Part shown: piece after piece, positions 41,506 to 51,779 of the stretch
How the letters are laid out: every line of letters begins with the position of its first letter
Position numbering within the stretch: the stretch's first letter is position 1
Source: Lentinus brumalis
Taxonomy: Eukaryota > Basidiomycota > Agaricomycetes > Polyporales > Polyporaceae
Direction of reading: 5' to 3'
Assembly (NCBI GenBank): GCA_001792895.1
Contig: MARA01000036.1
Coordinates: 248,001 to 312,000, forward strand
Length of the DNA: 64,000 bases
Notes under the pieces: generated by a model
Seen by the model: the letters and a program-made list of their open reading frames with translations, nothing else
Told to the model about the DNA's origin: nothing
Databases searched by the model: none
Translations under genes and position numbers: made by a program

Positions 41506-42565
41506 TCACCCAACTGCGCGTCGGAAGTGGGGACGGGCCTCCGGGAAGGGTCGGCTAATAGATAGCGCAAGCGGATTCGTGCACGTCGGCGACGGCGCAG
41601 TGCCTTTCCACGTAGAGACAGTCGTAGGATGTTGGAGCTCCAACGCAACCCATGGCGCATTTGATACTGCAAAGTGGTAGTGGTAGAGGATACAAGGGGC
41701 GACTCACCGCTCTATGCCTGCATACCTGCGTCGCGAGGCTGCTAGCCTTGAGGTATGCAGAGTGTCCGAAAACGATCGTCGCTATTATATCCGCAGTCAC
41801 TCTCTATGTTGAGAGAGGAATGTAAAATAGTCAGTATCGTCGAGGGCGATTATCGTTGTTCTCCGAGGAAGACCATATGTAGTGTTGGCGGCTTCATCGT
41901 AGTTCGTCGCCATGCTCCCTAAGACGACAACTCAGCGTTCAATAAGCAGAACAAAAGTCCGTAGAACTGACCACTATGTCCTCAGGTTGGAGTGTCGACT
42001 TGGTCGAGCGATCGCCCGTTCCGAGAGGAAGAAGTGGCGAGCGAGACTGTCGTTGTACGCCTTTGAGCGACTTGTGGCGTGATCTTGTTCAGAGAGCACA
42101 GGAGACAGAGCGAGGCAAACCCAGTAAGACTACGAAGAGCATAGTACATGATAAGGGGAGGAGGAGGAAGTGCCGAGTCATGACGGTCTGCGAATACCGA
42201 CGGTCTGTGGACGCCAGCTCCGATCCCATCGTTCCGGCGCTCAGTTTCCATGATCTGAAACACATCACAAATATCAACAATCAGAACTATGATTTCTTTT
42301 GTGACATGATATGCAGGAGGTGACCTACGTCGAGTAGGACTACGGTGGGCGCGCGACGGTGCAATCCCGAGCATGTTCGTTTTGCATGCCGAGACTATGA
42401 ACCGCTGCCCGAGGACAGAAACCTTACCATTAGCGTGCGCGAGCCTGTTGATCTGAATGAATGAACTCAAGTGCACGCCCAGTCGAAGTATGAGGAGAAG
42501 GGAGAAGCGAAGTTCAAGTTGGCCAGCGCGATGCGCGTCTGCATTGCCTCTTGTGGCGCGGCGCC

Positions 42566-44214
42566 AATACTGGCGACTCGGAGCGGTCTACCGGCTGAGC
42601 CAGGGCTTGGACCGAGCGGTCTGGGTACAAGCCCATGTTGAACCGAGATAGAAATCGCTGCAGATTACAGTATTCCAGGTCGGTAAAGACGACAGGACGT
42701 CCAAGTCCTAGCACTTGCTGCATCGTCCGATCTTCGCCTTCTCTCGATTTGATCTCGTCCACGAGCTCGACCTCGACTTCGCCACTTGGCCGTTACATGG
42801 CACCAGTGGTGTAGAGAGCCTTGATGATATCTAAATATGCTGCACCGGTCGACATGCAACTTGATAACCTGTCCAGGATCAGTACTTGACCAAATGTGAG
42901 TACTCACCCCGCAGTGCAACTCTCGCATCAGACCAGTGCTCTCGCGCCACCTCTTCGGAAAGATCTTGCAGTAAACGCTGTGGTGGCGAAGGTCCAGGAC
43001 ATTCTCGTAGAGCGCGAGCTTATCCGAGCCCGCTCCGCGAAGGGAGACTTGCTCAACGGCATGAACGAGTGCCAGCTCGGTAGGCGTACGTCTTGTCGCG
43101 ATGATCGGTCAACCAACGAGGTGTCCGTCGCGTCTCCGTCTCACGAATGAGCGAAGGAGGATGGCGGGTACGCACGTGGCTATCCAGCGATCCCAGACGT
43201 GCTCCCAGTCAAACTCACGTCGCGAATCAAGAGGAAGTGCACTCACCAAAGGGTAGTATGCACACGTATAGATGGGACGTCTTGAAGTCAGGGCACATAG
43301 TGTTCGCGTCGTGGCGGTAACAAGGCGCATTGTCGCAGACCCGATGCCCAGAGGCATGCCGTCGAGAGCCCGGGTAGTCCAGGAGGAGCCACTGCAGCGT
43401 CATGCGTTGACTTCGAGGACTGTCACGAGAAGGTAGAGACGGAGAGTCCCGGTGTTCCACATCCATGCACATCTTCTAGGGAAGAAAGAATGAGCGTGGA
43501 TGATGCAACCGAAGCGGGTGTCACCGACTGGTTGAAGCCATTATTGCTGATCCTCATCTCGGTCTGCCGACGTGTTGTTGGACTTCGAGCTGTCCACAGT
43601 CGTATATTCTCCCGTTCCATGCGGACCCGTGTTTCATAATAGCGACGCCTAGGGAGCTGCGCTAGATGTGGACGAGGTTTCTCGTGTTATCCCACTCACA
43701 GGCCAACTAGAAAACGAGTCAGACTCACCTGCATCTACATATGCGAGAACCACCACTACGAAGGTGAAAGTGAGCGAGGAGCCAGATTAGAACAGTGACA
43801 CCGGTGGGATGTGGAAGCAACCAACGACGCCTGAACCAGATTCTGATAGCATTCCCGATATCTGGTCACGGGTCATTGGAGCGACGCACCTTCAATGACT
43901 CAGTCGTTCAGTACGAGCGACGGACGCTCAGAGGTGCGATACTCCAACAACATCAGACAGGGAGACTGTATGCGATCTTGCATTCGACCGCAGACAAGCC
44001 ACTCAAAATGCGCGTTGAGTCATGCTTGGAGGCGATGAGCTGATATACAACAACGAGGCTATCCCACATGCCGCAGTACAGTTTCGCCATAAGTCGCATG
44101 TGATTGCAGGGAGGGTGAGGGAAAGAGAGCAAGCATGACTATACGTAGGACCATACAACGTGCGACCGCATATGATAGTGAGAGCACCCGCAAGAAAAGT
44201 TTTACGCAGCAACC
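42566..44214. other. Remnant-like region with scattered exon candidates
   Basis: No intact gene. On the minus strand, near 43790-43735, the frame SSLTFTFVVVVLAYVDA reads like the end of a membrane helix and stops at a GTGAGT donor. Another minus-strand stretch at 42774-42660 reads EIKSREGEDRTMQQVLGL and VVFTDLEYCNLQ. Together they suggest a decayed or unresolved multi-exon membrane protein gene, but I cannot assemble it. The left part of this region (42566-42800) adjoins the end of duplication copy II. Confidence 0.3.
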
Positions 44215-45157
44215 CTACGCGCATACAGTCAGGCTCTGCAGGGCCAGCGAGAGCGAAGAGAGCGGGACGTACTTCTTGTGTGACGCCTTGGCGGCGGCCG
44301 CCTTCTCCTTCTTCTCGGAGATGCGCTTGGCAAGGAGCGCGTCGTACTCCGACTTCTGCTCCTTCTGGCGTTCGATCCGGCGACGCTTGAGAGAGCGCAA
44401 GTGACGGCGACGCTGGAGACGGAGGGGAGTGACCAGACGCTGGATTTTGGGACTGTGGCGCGAAGATAGTCGTAAACATGACAGTCAGCATAGGCGAAAG
44501 CATATACGCACGCCTTGGTGTAGGGCTTCGCGTCCGGCTTCTTGGAGCTCTTGACTTCTCTCCGGACAACGTACTTGCGGACATCGTCCTCCTTGGAGAG
44601 GTTGAAGAACTTGCGGATCTTGGTCGCCCTCTTAGGACCGAGACGCTTGGGGAGGACGTTGTCGGTGAGGCCGGGGATCTCGTTCTCGCCCTGCTTGACG
44701 ATCACGAGGGAGAGGACGGCGATATCGGGACCGACGATGCAGCCACGAACGGACTTGCGCTTGCGCTCGCCCGTGCGGCGGGCGCGGTAGCAGGAGTGAC
44801 CATCCGAGAGAAGGAGACGGACACGGTAGGGGAGAAGGACACCCTGCTTCATCGGGAAACCCTGCTTGTCGTTGCCGCCAGTGATGCGGAAGACGTAGCC
44901 CTTCCACTCATCGCCGAGAGAGTCAGCCGGCACCTCCTGCGAGATGCGCTTGTCGTAGAAGATACGGCTAAGTTGCAGCGTTCTAGGTTAGACGAGCCGG
45001 AAGACGAAGGATGGGTTGTGCGCACTATTTCTTCTCGTCATCGTAGTCAATGAGCTTTTGTTCCCCGGTTGCGGGGTCTATCACAGTCGCCCCGTCAGAA
45101 CACATCCCAAGTCTCCTCCTCGACAAGTCCAAACTCACTGGCGATGTTGAGCTTCAT
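44215..45157 (-). CDS. RPS6: 40S ribosomal protein eS6
   Basis: ATG at 45157. Exon 1 (45157-45139) gives MKLNIA; intron 1 is 45078-45138 (61 nt). Exon 2 gives [17 protein letters not shown]; intron 2 is 44968-45025 (58 nt). Exon 3 (44967-44512) begins [19 protein letters not shown] and holds the conserved [19 protein letters not shown] and [19 protein letters not shown]. Intron 3 is 44453-44511 (59 nt). Exon 4 gives [17 protein letters not shown] and a Lys/Ala-rich helix. The frame ends at the TAG at 44215 after [12 protein letters not shown], unlike the usual Arg/Ser phosphorylated tail; a GTACGT right after KASHKK suggests another intron and a short last exon that I could not place. It is a component of the small ribosomal subunit and a TOR/S6K target in the family. 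Confidence 0.93.
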
Positions 45158-45552
45158 GCTACAGAGTAACACGGTAAGTTTCACAGCAGAGGTACGACAG
45201 CGCGCAGACGAACCTTCAGGCGTGGGTGGGCGTATCTCGGCGACGGCGACGACGACGACGAGATAATCTTGCGCTCGGTGTCGGATGGCTGGCTGGAGGC
45301 GTGCGCAAACGCCGGACAGCGCCCAAGCCTGTGGCGGAACAAGGTTTAGTGCTGTATAGTTCCATCAGCCACCGGCGCCCAGGAGCACGTGGCCTCTGCC
45401 CCCACCGCAAATTCGAGTACACCGCTGAGCCCAACGGCACGCACGACGACCGCAAGACCTCAAGACCTCCCCGTCCCCTAAAAACTTGTCAGTTCCCGTC
45501 GACGCTGTCTTGCTCGCTGTCGAAGTGCTGACGGACGTCCGACAGAGTCACC
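45158..45552. promoter_or_regulatory. Shared divergent promoter of eS6 and uS15
   Basis: 395 bp separate the two ATGs, transcribed in opposite directions. C/T-rich stretches occur on each side, typical of ribosomal-protein leader regions, and a (CGACGA)-type simple run lies near 45240-45262. Confidence 0.7.
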
Positions 45553-46094
45553 ATGGGTCGCATGCACGCTCCCGGCAAGGGCATCTCGTCCTCTGCTCTC
45601 CCCTACCGCCGCGCTCCCCCCACCTGGTTGAAGACCACGCCCGAGGACGTCGTCGAGCACATTGCCAAGCTCGCGCGCAAGGGTCTTACGCCCTCCCAGA
45701 TTGGTGTCACCCTCCGTGATTCGCACGGTATCCCCCAGGTCCGCTTCGTGACCGGTAACAAGATCCTCCGTATCCTCAAGTCGAACGGTGCGTATTCGTG
45801 TTTTGTGTGCACATATGATATGTGGGAAGGGCGTGCTGGCAGGACAGGGAACTTATTGGCTGTACGTGATTCAGGTCTTGCGCCCCAGATCCCCGAGGAT
45901 CTCTGGCACCTCGTCAAAAAGGCCGTTGCCGTGCGCAAGCACCTCGAGACGAACCGCAAGGACAAGGACTCCAAGTTCCGCCTCATTCTCATCGAGTCCC
46001 GTATCCACCGTCTCGCTCGCTACTACAAGACGAAGCAGCAGATCCCCCAACGTTCAAGTACGACTCCGCCACCGCCTCCACCCTCGTTGCATGA
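45553..46094 (+). CDS. RPS13: 40S ribosomal protein uS15 (S13)
   Basis: ATG at 45553 in CACCATGG. Exon 1 gives [20 protein letters not shown] through RILKSN; the intron is 45788-45874 (87 nt, GTGCGT...CAG). Exon 2 gives [20 protein letters not shown] and [15 protein letters not shown]. The family C terminus, [14 protein letters not shown] plus a TGA at 46092, is present but one base out of frame: the C run at 46044-46048 has five bases where six are needed. In a single-copy essential gene this is most likely an assembly or sequencing error. The protein binds the central domain of 18S rRNA in the small subunit. Confidence 0.93.
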
Positions 46095-46760
46095 GCGTTT
46101 CGGCGTCGATTGTTGTACGTTGGAGGAGATCGGGGTACGAGGGCCAGCCGCACACACAGGGCGAGGGGAGGCTCCGGTACAGACGGCGATGGGTGGGCTG
46201 TCGAGACTATATGTTATCGCTTGTACGCTTTCCACATGACACCCAATGCAGAACCTAGGGCTATGCAGCAACTTATGCGTGTATCACATCTGTATCCACG
46301 TTCGCCTGCTGAGCACGACCTCTGCCTCAGTCACCGCCGTGATACCGGGGCCTCGGGAATATATGCACCTTGATCCTATCGCTCCTGCTCGCGAACAGCT
46401 TCTCTCTCTCATACGGGCGTTGCTTACCCTGGAACCCGTTCGCCCCGTACCATCATACCGTTGTTCACTCGCGCCCATCGCTCCAAAACCGACCAGTCTC
46501 GGTTCTGGTGGGCCGTCCTTTCTGCACGTCGATAGGCCCGTCAATCGTATGCCTAGGGGAGACAAGGTTCTGGTCACTATCGTTCTCATTACGACTGTTG
46601 TGTGCAGAGGTTTCAAATGACCTTCCTCGGTGCACCTTTGAGGAAACCGTGCAGCATCGATGGCCACGGGATGGGGCCGTTTGTAATTAGTCCAGCATAC
46701 GGTATACAATTGTCCAAGGCCGCGGGAATATAATATAGCAGTACAAAGCGAAGGTGCAAA
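46095..46760. other. Convergent 3' interval
   Basis: 3' UTRs of uS15 (plus) and the Vps68-like gene (minus). No gene seen. Confidence 0.5.
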
Positions 46761-47489
46761 CTAGATCGACAAGGTGTACTCGTACTCTGTGCTGACGCTT
46801 TGCGAGATCCACAGGACGATGGCGGAAAGCATGAGAGCGACGTTCTGCGACACGTTCGCGTAGCCGTAGTACGTGTACTGCTCCGCGTAGCGAGGGAGAA
46901 CATACTTGAGCACAAGGACCGTCTGCGAGACGATGCGGCCGGTGAGCATCTTCCAGCGTCCGAGGTGTGGGGTGAGATAGAACGACGACGTACCACGCTG
47001 CCCGCCAACCCGCCAGCCATGAGCGCAAAGCCGATGAACAGGAACAGCCTCGCCCGCCACACTGCGCGTGCATCCCCGAAGTCTTCGTGTCCCTGCACGC
47101 GGTCCTTGTCGATGAGGTTGATGACGATCATGCCGAGCAGAGAGCAGATGCCCGGGAGCCAGTCGAGGAATGTAACATGCACCGGGGGCGGCACCTGCGG
47201 TTCGTTGTACGGCGGGTGGGCATGTGCGGAGAGGATAGCGGCGTCGAGGAACGTCCAGTTCGCCAGCGCAAACTGAAGTTAAATCATTCCATGACATGCG
47301 TAAGAGAGACAATGATATTATAATATGGAGATGTTCTCAGATAGAACGGCCAATGTCAGGACAGGAAAGACGTACCAGGCCGCCTGCGAGGTAGATACCG
47401 ATGGTCCGCCTGTGTTTCCCGAGGGTGATGGCGGGAAACGGGTTGATACACACCCGCCTGGGGTCGTAGTTGGAGCGTGGAACGGACAT
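46761..47489 (-). CDS. VPS68: Vps68 / TMEM50-family (UPF0220) membrane protein
   Basis: ATG at 47489; three exons. Exon 1 (47489-47376) starts MSVPRSNYDPRR and ends in IGIYLAGGL. Intron 1 is 47273-47375 (103 nt). Exon 2 (47272-46994) has FALANWTFLDAAI, VTFLDWLPGICSLLGMIVIN, IDKDRV and LFLFIGFALMAGGLAGSV. Intron 2 is 46923-46993 (71 nt; GTACGT...CAG). Exon 3 (46922-46761) has VLVLKYVLP, YANVSQNVALMLSAIVLW and a TAG. All junctions are phase 0. Four membrane segments can be counted, as in the family. Yeast Vps68 acts in endosome/vacuole sorting; the same location is inferred here. Length, about 184 residues, is normal. Confidence 0.92.
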
Positions 47490-48404
47490 GGTGCTCGTCG
47501 ACAGGAATGCAGGCGGTGGAAGTCAATGAGGAATCAGGATGAGGCAGGCGGCAGGCCGCTGCGCCCCCGTTCACTTCCTACTTACTCACTCACTTACTCG
47601 CTTGCTTACTTGCTTGCTTACTATCAGTAGCCACTACAAGTTACGATCTTACTTACGTTCTTCCCTACACTCGTGCCGCCACTGCTCTCAAACTGCGCCC
47701 TTGCTGCGACTGCACTGAAACACTTCCTGCCGACCAAACATGTCTCGGTTCAAGGCCTCAATGAATCTCCTCGCTGGCCCATCGCGAGACACAGCAGCGA
47801 CGTGACCGAACTTGCAACAGCGCAGGGTATCCTTTTGTCGCCACCGCCGTCTTTTAGGTTGCCACGGCTCGGTCCGCAGGTACGGCATCCGGTTTGCGAC
47901 GGAGCAGCTTGTAACATATGGAACTTATCAGTCCGTCTACAGCTTCATCTGTGTCTAACAAAGACAATGCATATGGTGCCGATAGGATGATCTCCGGGAA
48001 ATGCAGGCCCGACCCAGTCTGCTCCTGGGCGGGCTACGTTTTGTTCGACAGCTTCATGCTGATCACTCCCTCCTCTGTAGCTCGACATCCGGCGTAACCA
48101 GTGAGACGCGTTCTATATCTGTTAGCCCGGTACTATGAGCTTAAGCCGCCCTCTTCTCCTTTCCGAGCAGTTGCCGCCCTCGCAACGCATGAGAGCAGAC
48201 CTAGTTTGCTCCCTTCTGCAGTCTCGTAAACATGCGTCGAGGTTTGTGTGACAGTGCTCTTCCAATGCTGCCGATAGCTTACGCCAACTTCTTCCAGCAT
48301 GGTCCGTGTCGGATAGCGGGTGGTGCTCGACGGTACACATGCCTCGGCGGGCCCGCGTAAAGCCTGGAGGCCACCCACAGCGAGATACATTGGTCGAGAA
48401 ACCA
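47490..48404. other. Intergenic, with a tetranucleotide repeat
   Basis: Apart from the CTTA/CTTG repeat near 47.6 kb and the promoter of the following gene, nothing was recognised. Confidence 0.45.
47581..47622. repeat. CTTA/CTTG microsatellite
   Basis: About ten imperfect 4-bp units (CTTA, CTCA, CTTG, CTCG), lying about 100 bp upstream of the Vps68-like start. Confidence 0.8.
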
Positions 48405-48412
48405 TATATAAA
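48405..48412 (+). promoter_or_regulatory. TATA box of the DUF1996/WSC gene
   Basis: TATATAAA, 74 bp upstream of the ATG at 48486. Confidence 0.6.
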
Positions 48413-48485
48413 TGTTCCAGCGCAAAAGAGCCCTCTCTCATCCTCACCCAGCTAACCGGTGTCGACCTCTCACCAGCCAGCAACG

Positions 48486-51205
48486 ATGCTCAGCACAAAG
48501 CTCGTCTCTCTTGTCCTCCTCGCCGCTGCGGTGAACGCAGAGTACTGGATCTTTGGTGGCCTCAAGCCCATCGTGACTACCCGCCTCGACCCGGTCATCA
48601 GTCCGAACGAGGTAGGCCATTTCGTCGCCCCCCCCCTCCCCTCCACCTGACAGTGTGCTAACCGATATCGCTCCAGGTCAGCTCCCATGTCCACTCCGTG
48701 ATTGGAGCAAGCCGCTTCAAGAGTGTGTACGACCCCGACGACCTCCTGCAGAGCAACTGCACCACGGTCCCTGTCCAGCCGGACAAGAGCAATTACTGGG
48801 CAGTGAGTCATTCTGCGCCGCTGCATATCGCACAGGAGTATCCTGACCAAATACTGCTATAGCCTCAGCTTTACCATCAAGACCAGCAGACAGGACAGTT
48901 CACCCCGATCCGTGAGTAGCCTTCCCTTCCCCGTGACGGTGGCGTTTGGACGGTCCACACTGCCAATCCTTTGGCCTGTCGCATCCGAGTGGTTGGCAGT
49001 TGGACGTTCTTGTGAGGCATCCATGGTACTTCTTCGGGTGGCTTCGGCGCCCCCGCGAGGCTTGTGATCACTTCTGGACAAACAAGCTTTCGGTGCACGA
49101 TGCCTGTGCTTCGAGATGCTCAGTGCACTCGGTAGTTTGGTTACCATTCAGTCCCTACCATATTCGGCGATAGAAAGATCGTCGTTGCAGTCAGAATTCC
49201 TGCTACAACCCGGTGGATGACCGAAGTGGGCTGTCCTGATAGCCTCTTTGCTCTGTCCGAGTTTCATCGGTATTTGCGATTGGGTACACAACGGGTCGTT
49301 GACGTATGTTCCCTGCAGCTACATCTTTCAACATCTACTATCTAGTCCGTCCTGGGCCGGGAAACGCAGCTGTCAAGGCATTCCCACCAGGATTAAGGGT
49401 ACGTGTCCGGTAACCTATTTCCCCCTTTCCATGAGTCAACATGTGAGCGTCCAGATGGTCGCTGGCAACACGAACAGGCGCACCTACAACGCGTCTAGCT
49501 TCGCGGACCAGGCGATCGACTTCGTTTGCATGGGTACGTCGCGCGCCTCGTCGGATAAGCACATGGATGCCTAATGCCGACGTCCATTAGACTTTACCAC
49601 CGATCACGCTGGCGATCCCGACTGGGACGAGCGTCCTAGCTTCTTCGACCACAACTGCCCTGATGGCCTGCGCGCTCAAGTATTCTTCCCTTCTTGCTGG
49701 GACGGGGTGAACCTCGACGCTCCCGACCACCAGTCCCACATGGCCTACCCCATCCAGAACTTCAATGACGGCGACTGCCCTGACACCCACCCCGTGCACC
49801 TCGTCTCGCTCTTCTACGAGATGATCACCTCAGTAGACAAGTTTGACTATTGGGGTCCCGGCACTTGGGTCCTCGCGAACGGAGACACCACGGGCTTTGG
49901 GCACCACGGCGACTTTACCAACGGCTGGGACGTGGATCTCCTCCAAGACGCCATCGATCACTGCCCGGATGCCAACGGGAACGTGATGGACTGCCCAGCC
50001 CTCGCTGCCGCGTTCGATCAACAATCGGCGGATGCCTGCGTCCTTGAGACCCAGATCGTCAATGAGGAGGTCGGTTTACACGGTCCTCTTGACGAGCTTG
50101 CGGGCTGCAACCCCCTCTGGAACGGTACTACCGGACCGCGGCCTTCGTGCGCCGCCAACTTGACTATCCCCGCCCTGGTCCCCGTTCAGACCTCTCTACC
50201 GACCAACTGGACGGAGATCGGATGCGTCGCGGAGGGTCCGAACGGCCGCGCCCTCACAGGTGCCTCGACTACCAGCCCGACCATGACGCGCGCGACATGC
50301 GTGTCGTTCTGCCAGGAAAAGGGCTTCGGACTCGCTGGGGTCGAGTACTCGGACGAGTGCTATTGCGACAACGAGATGCGCAACGCGGCGACGAACACGA
50401 CGGTGATGTGGAACGAGTGCACGAATCACTGTGCAGGCAATGGTGGGTCGCCGCTATGCTATAGATGTTTAACATGACTTGACGCGCGAGCCCGCAGTGA
50501 ACGAGATCTGTGGAGGCCCGAACCGGCTCACTTTGATGTTCACATCCAACCCTCCCTCGCTCCCAACCCAAGGCCTCCCCGCTGGATGGACGGCTCTCGG
50601 TTGCCTGTCGGATAACTCGACGCGCGCCCTTACGGGCTATGGCTTCTCGAGCAACCAGATGACCATTGACTCCTGTCTCTCGACATGCGCGTCCCACGGA
50701 CTTCCCTTGGCTGGTATCGAATACGGCAGCGAGTGCTATTGTGAGTCAGACTCTGCCGAATCCGAGTGGGTGTAGTGCTCACTGTTACATTTTAGGTGGT
50801 GCGTCTTTCGAGAATGGGCTGGGCACGCCCATTGATGAGGCGACCTGCAACATGGGGTGCTCAGGCGACAGCTCCTCTCCATGCGGCGGGAGCTGGGCAT
50901 TGACTGCATTCCGGTCGAAGAACACATCAGGTGTTGCTCCCTCGTCCACGTCAGCCCCGTCCATCTCGGTGTTTTCATCCGCTACTTTTTCACCTCCGAC
51001 ATCGAGCTCATCGGATTCTGAGTTGTCCGCTGCGATCTCATCATCCTCGGATGCACCGCCTACGACATTCTCCGGCGCCACTTCCAGCTCCCTCTTCTCC
51101 GCCTCCTTCGCGGGTACATCTGCCACGGACTCCTCCTCCAGTGCGGCCTCTCTTAGCTCGGCTGCAGGTCCTGCTCGTCGGTACTATTCGCCAAGGAGGC
51201 TTTGA
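48486..51205 (+). CDS. Secreted DUF1996 protein with two WSC domains
   Basis: ATG at 48486; signal peptide LVSLVLLAAAVNA. Eight exons with introns at 48612-48676, 48803-48870, 48912-49318, 49399-49454, 49534-49590, 50443-50497 and 50741-50795. DUF1996: RLDPVISPNE, HVHSVIGASRF, YYLVRPGPGN, MVAGNTNRRT, FPSCWDGVNLDAPDHQSHMAYP, then GDFTNGWDVDLLQDAI. Two WSC domains follow: first TEIGCVAEGPNGRALTG...YCDNEM, second TALGCLSDNSTRALTG...SECYC...CSGDSSSPCGG. The C terminus is a Ser/Thr-rich stalk of about 90 residues without a clear membrane anchor. WSC modules bind carbohydrate, so a cell-wall or extracellular role is likely. The third intron (407 nt) is far longer than the others. Confidence 0.92.
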
Positions 51206-51779
51206 GGAGTGACGGAACATCTTTCGCATGGGAACTCTGCGCATCCGGGTGTTTATCTCCTTGCCAAGTTCACGGGTGTCTGGGTTGCTTGAATCGCTTT
51301 GCTTGAATCGCTTGCGGAACCAGATAGAAGTGTATCGACAACTGTACAGTACTTACGAGCCATTCGATGCGCACTTCAGTCGAATAGCGGAATGCCGGGC
51401 ATTCGGCATCAATTCCGCTCGCGCCGGAGAAGAGAAGCAGCGGTCACAATCCTCCGCCGTCCGATCCTCTTCCATCCATGCATCTTCGACGATTAGAGAG
51501 CACACTTCTCTCACTGCTCTCTGCTCTGTAGCTTGACGGTTGCCGACTCTTGCAATCACAAGAGTGTATGGTGGCTGCGCACTGATGCCACGACTTGGAA
51601 GCGCTGCCCAGCTTTCGACCACATCCGATGCGCGCTGCGGCGCCCACTGTCCAACGCCCACTGACCGTAGTATATCAGATGCATCATGCCTGTGTTGCCG
51701 CTTGAGATCCCGGTACTTATAATCGTTGCATCGCGCCTGGGTGACGTTCCCACCTAAGACCTGTCGCTCATCCGTCTTC
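51206..51779. other. Intergenic between the WSC gene and the hydrolase gene
   Basis: No gene seen. TATATCAG near 51671 and TTATAAT near 51718 may serve the downstream gene. Confidence 0.4.

Larger units (their letters stand above)
36131..42565. repeat. Tandem segmental duplication, copy II
   Basis: Counterpart of 29611-36020, in the same order and orientation. The offset drifts from about 6,400 bp (F-box genes) to about 6,545 bp (right end), which shows several indels between the copies. Confidence 0.85.

Noticed and set aside
47570..47640. CRISPR-like array
   Set aside because: Four-base units without spacers; a plain microsatellite.
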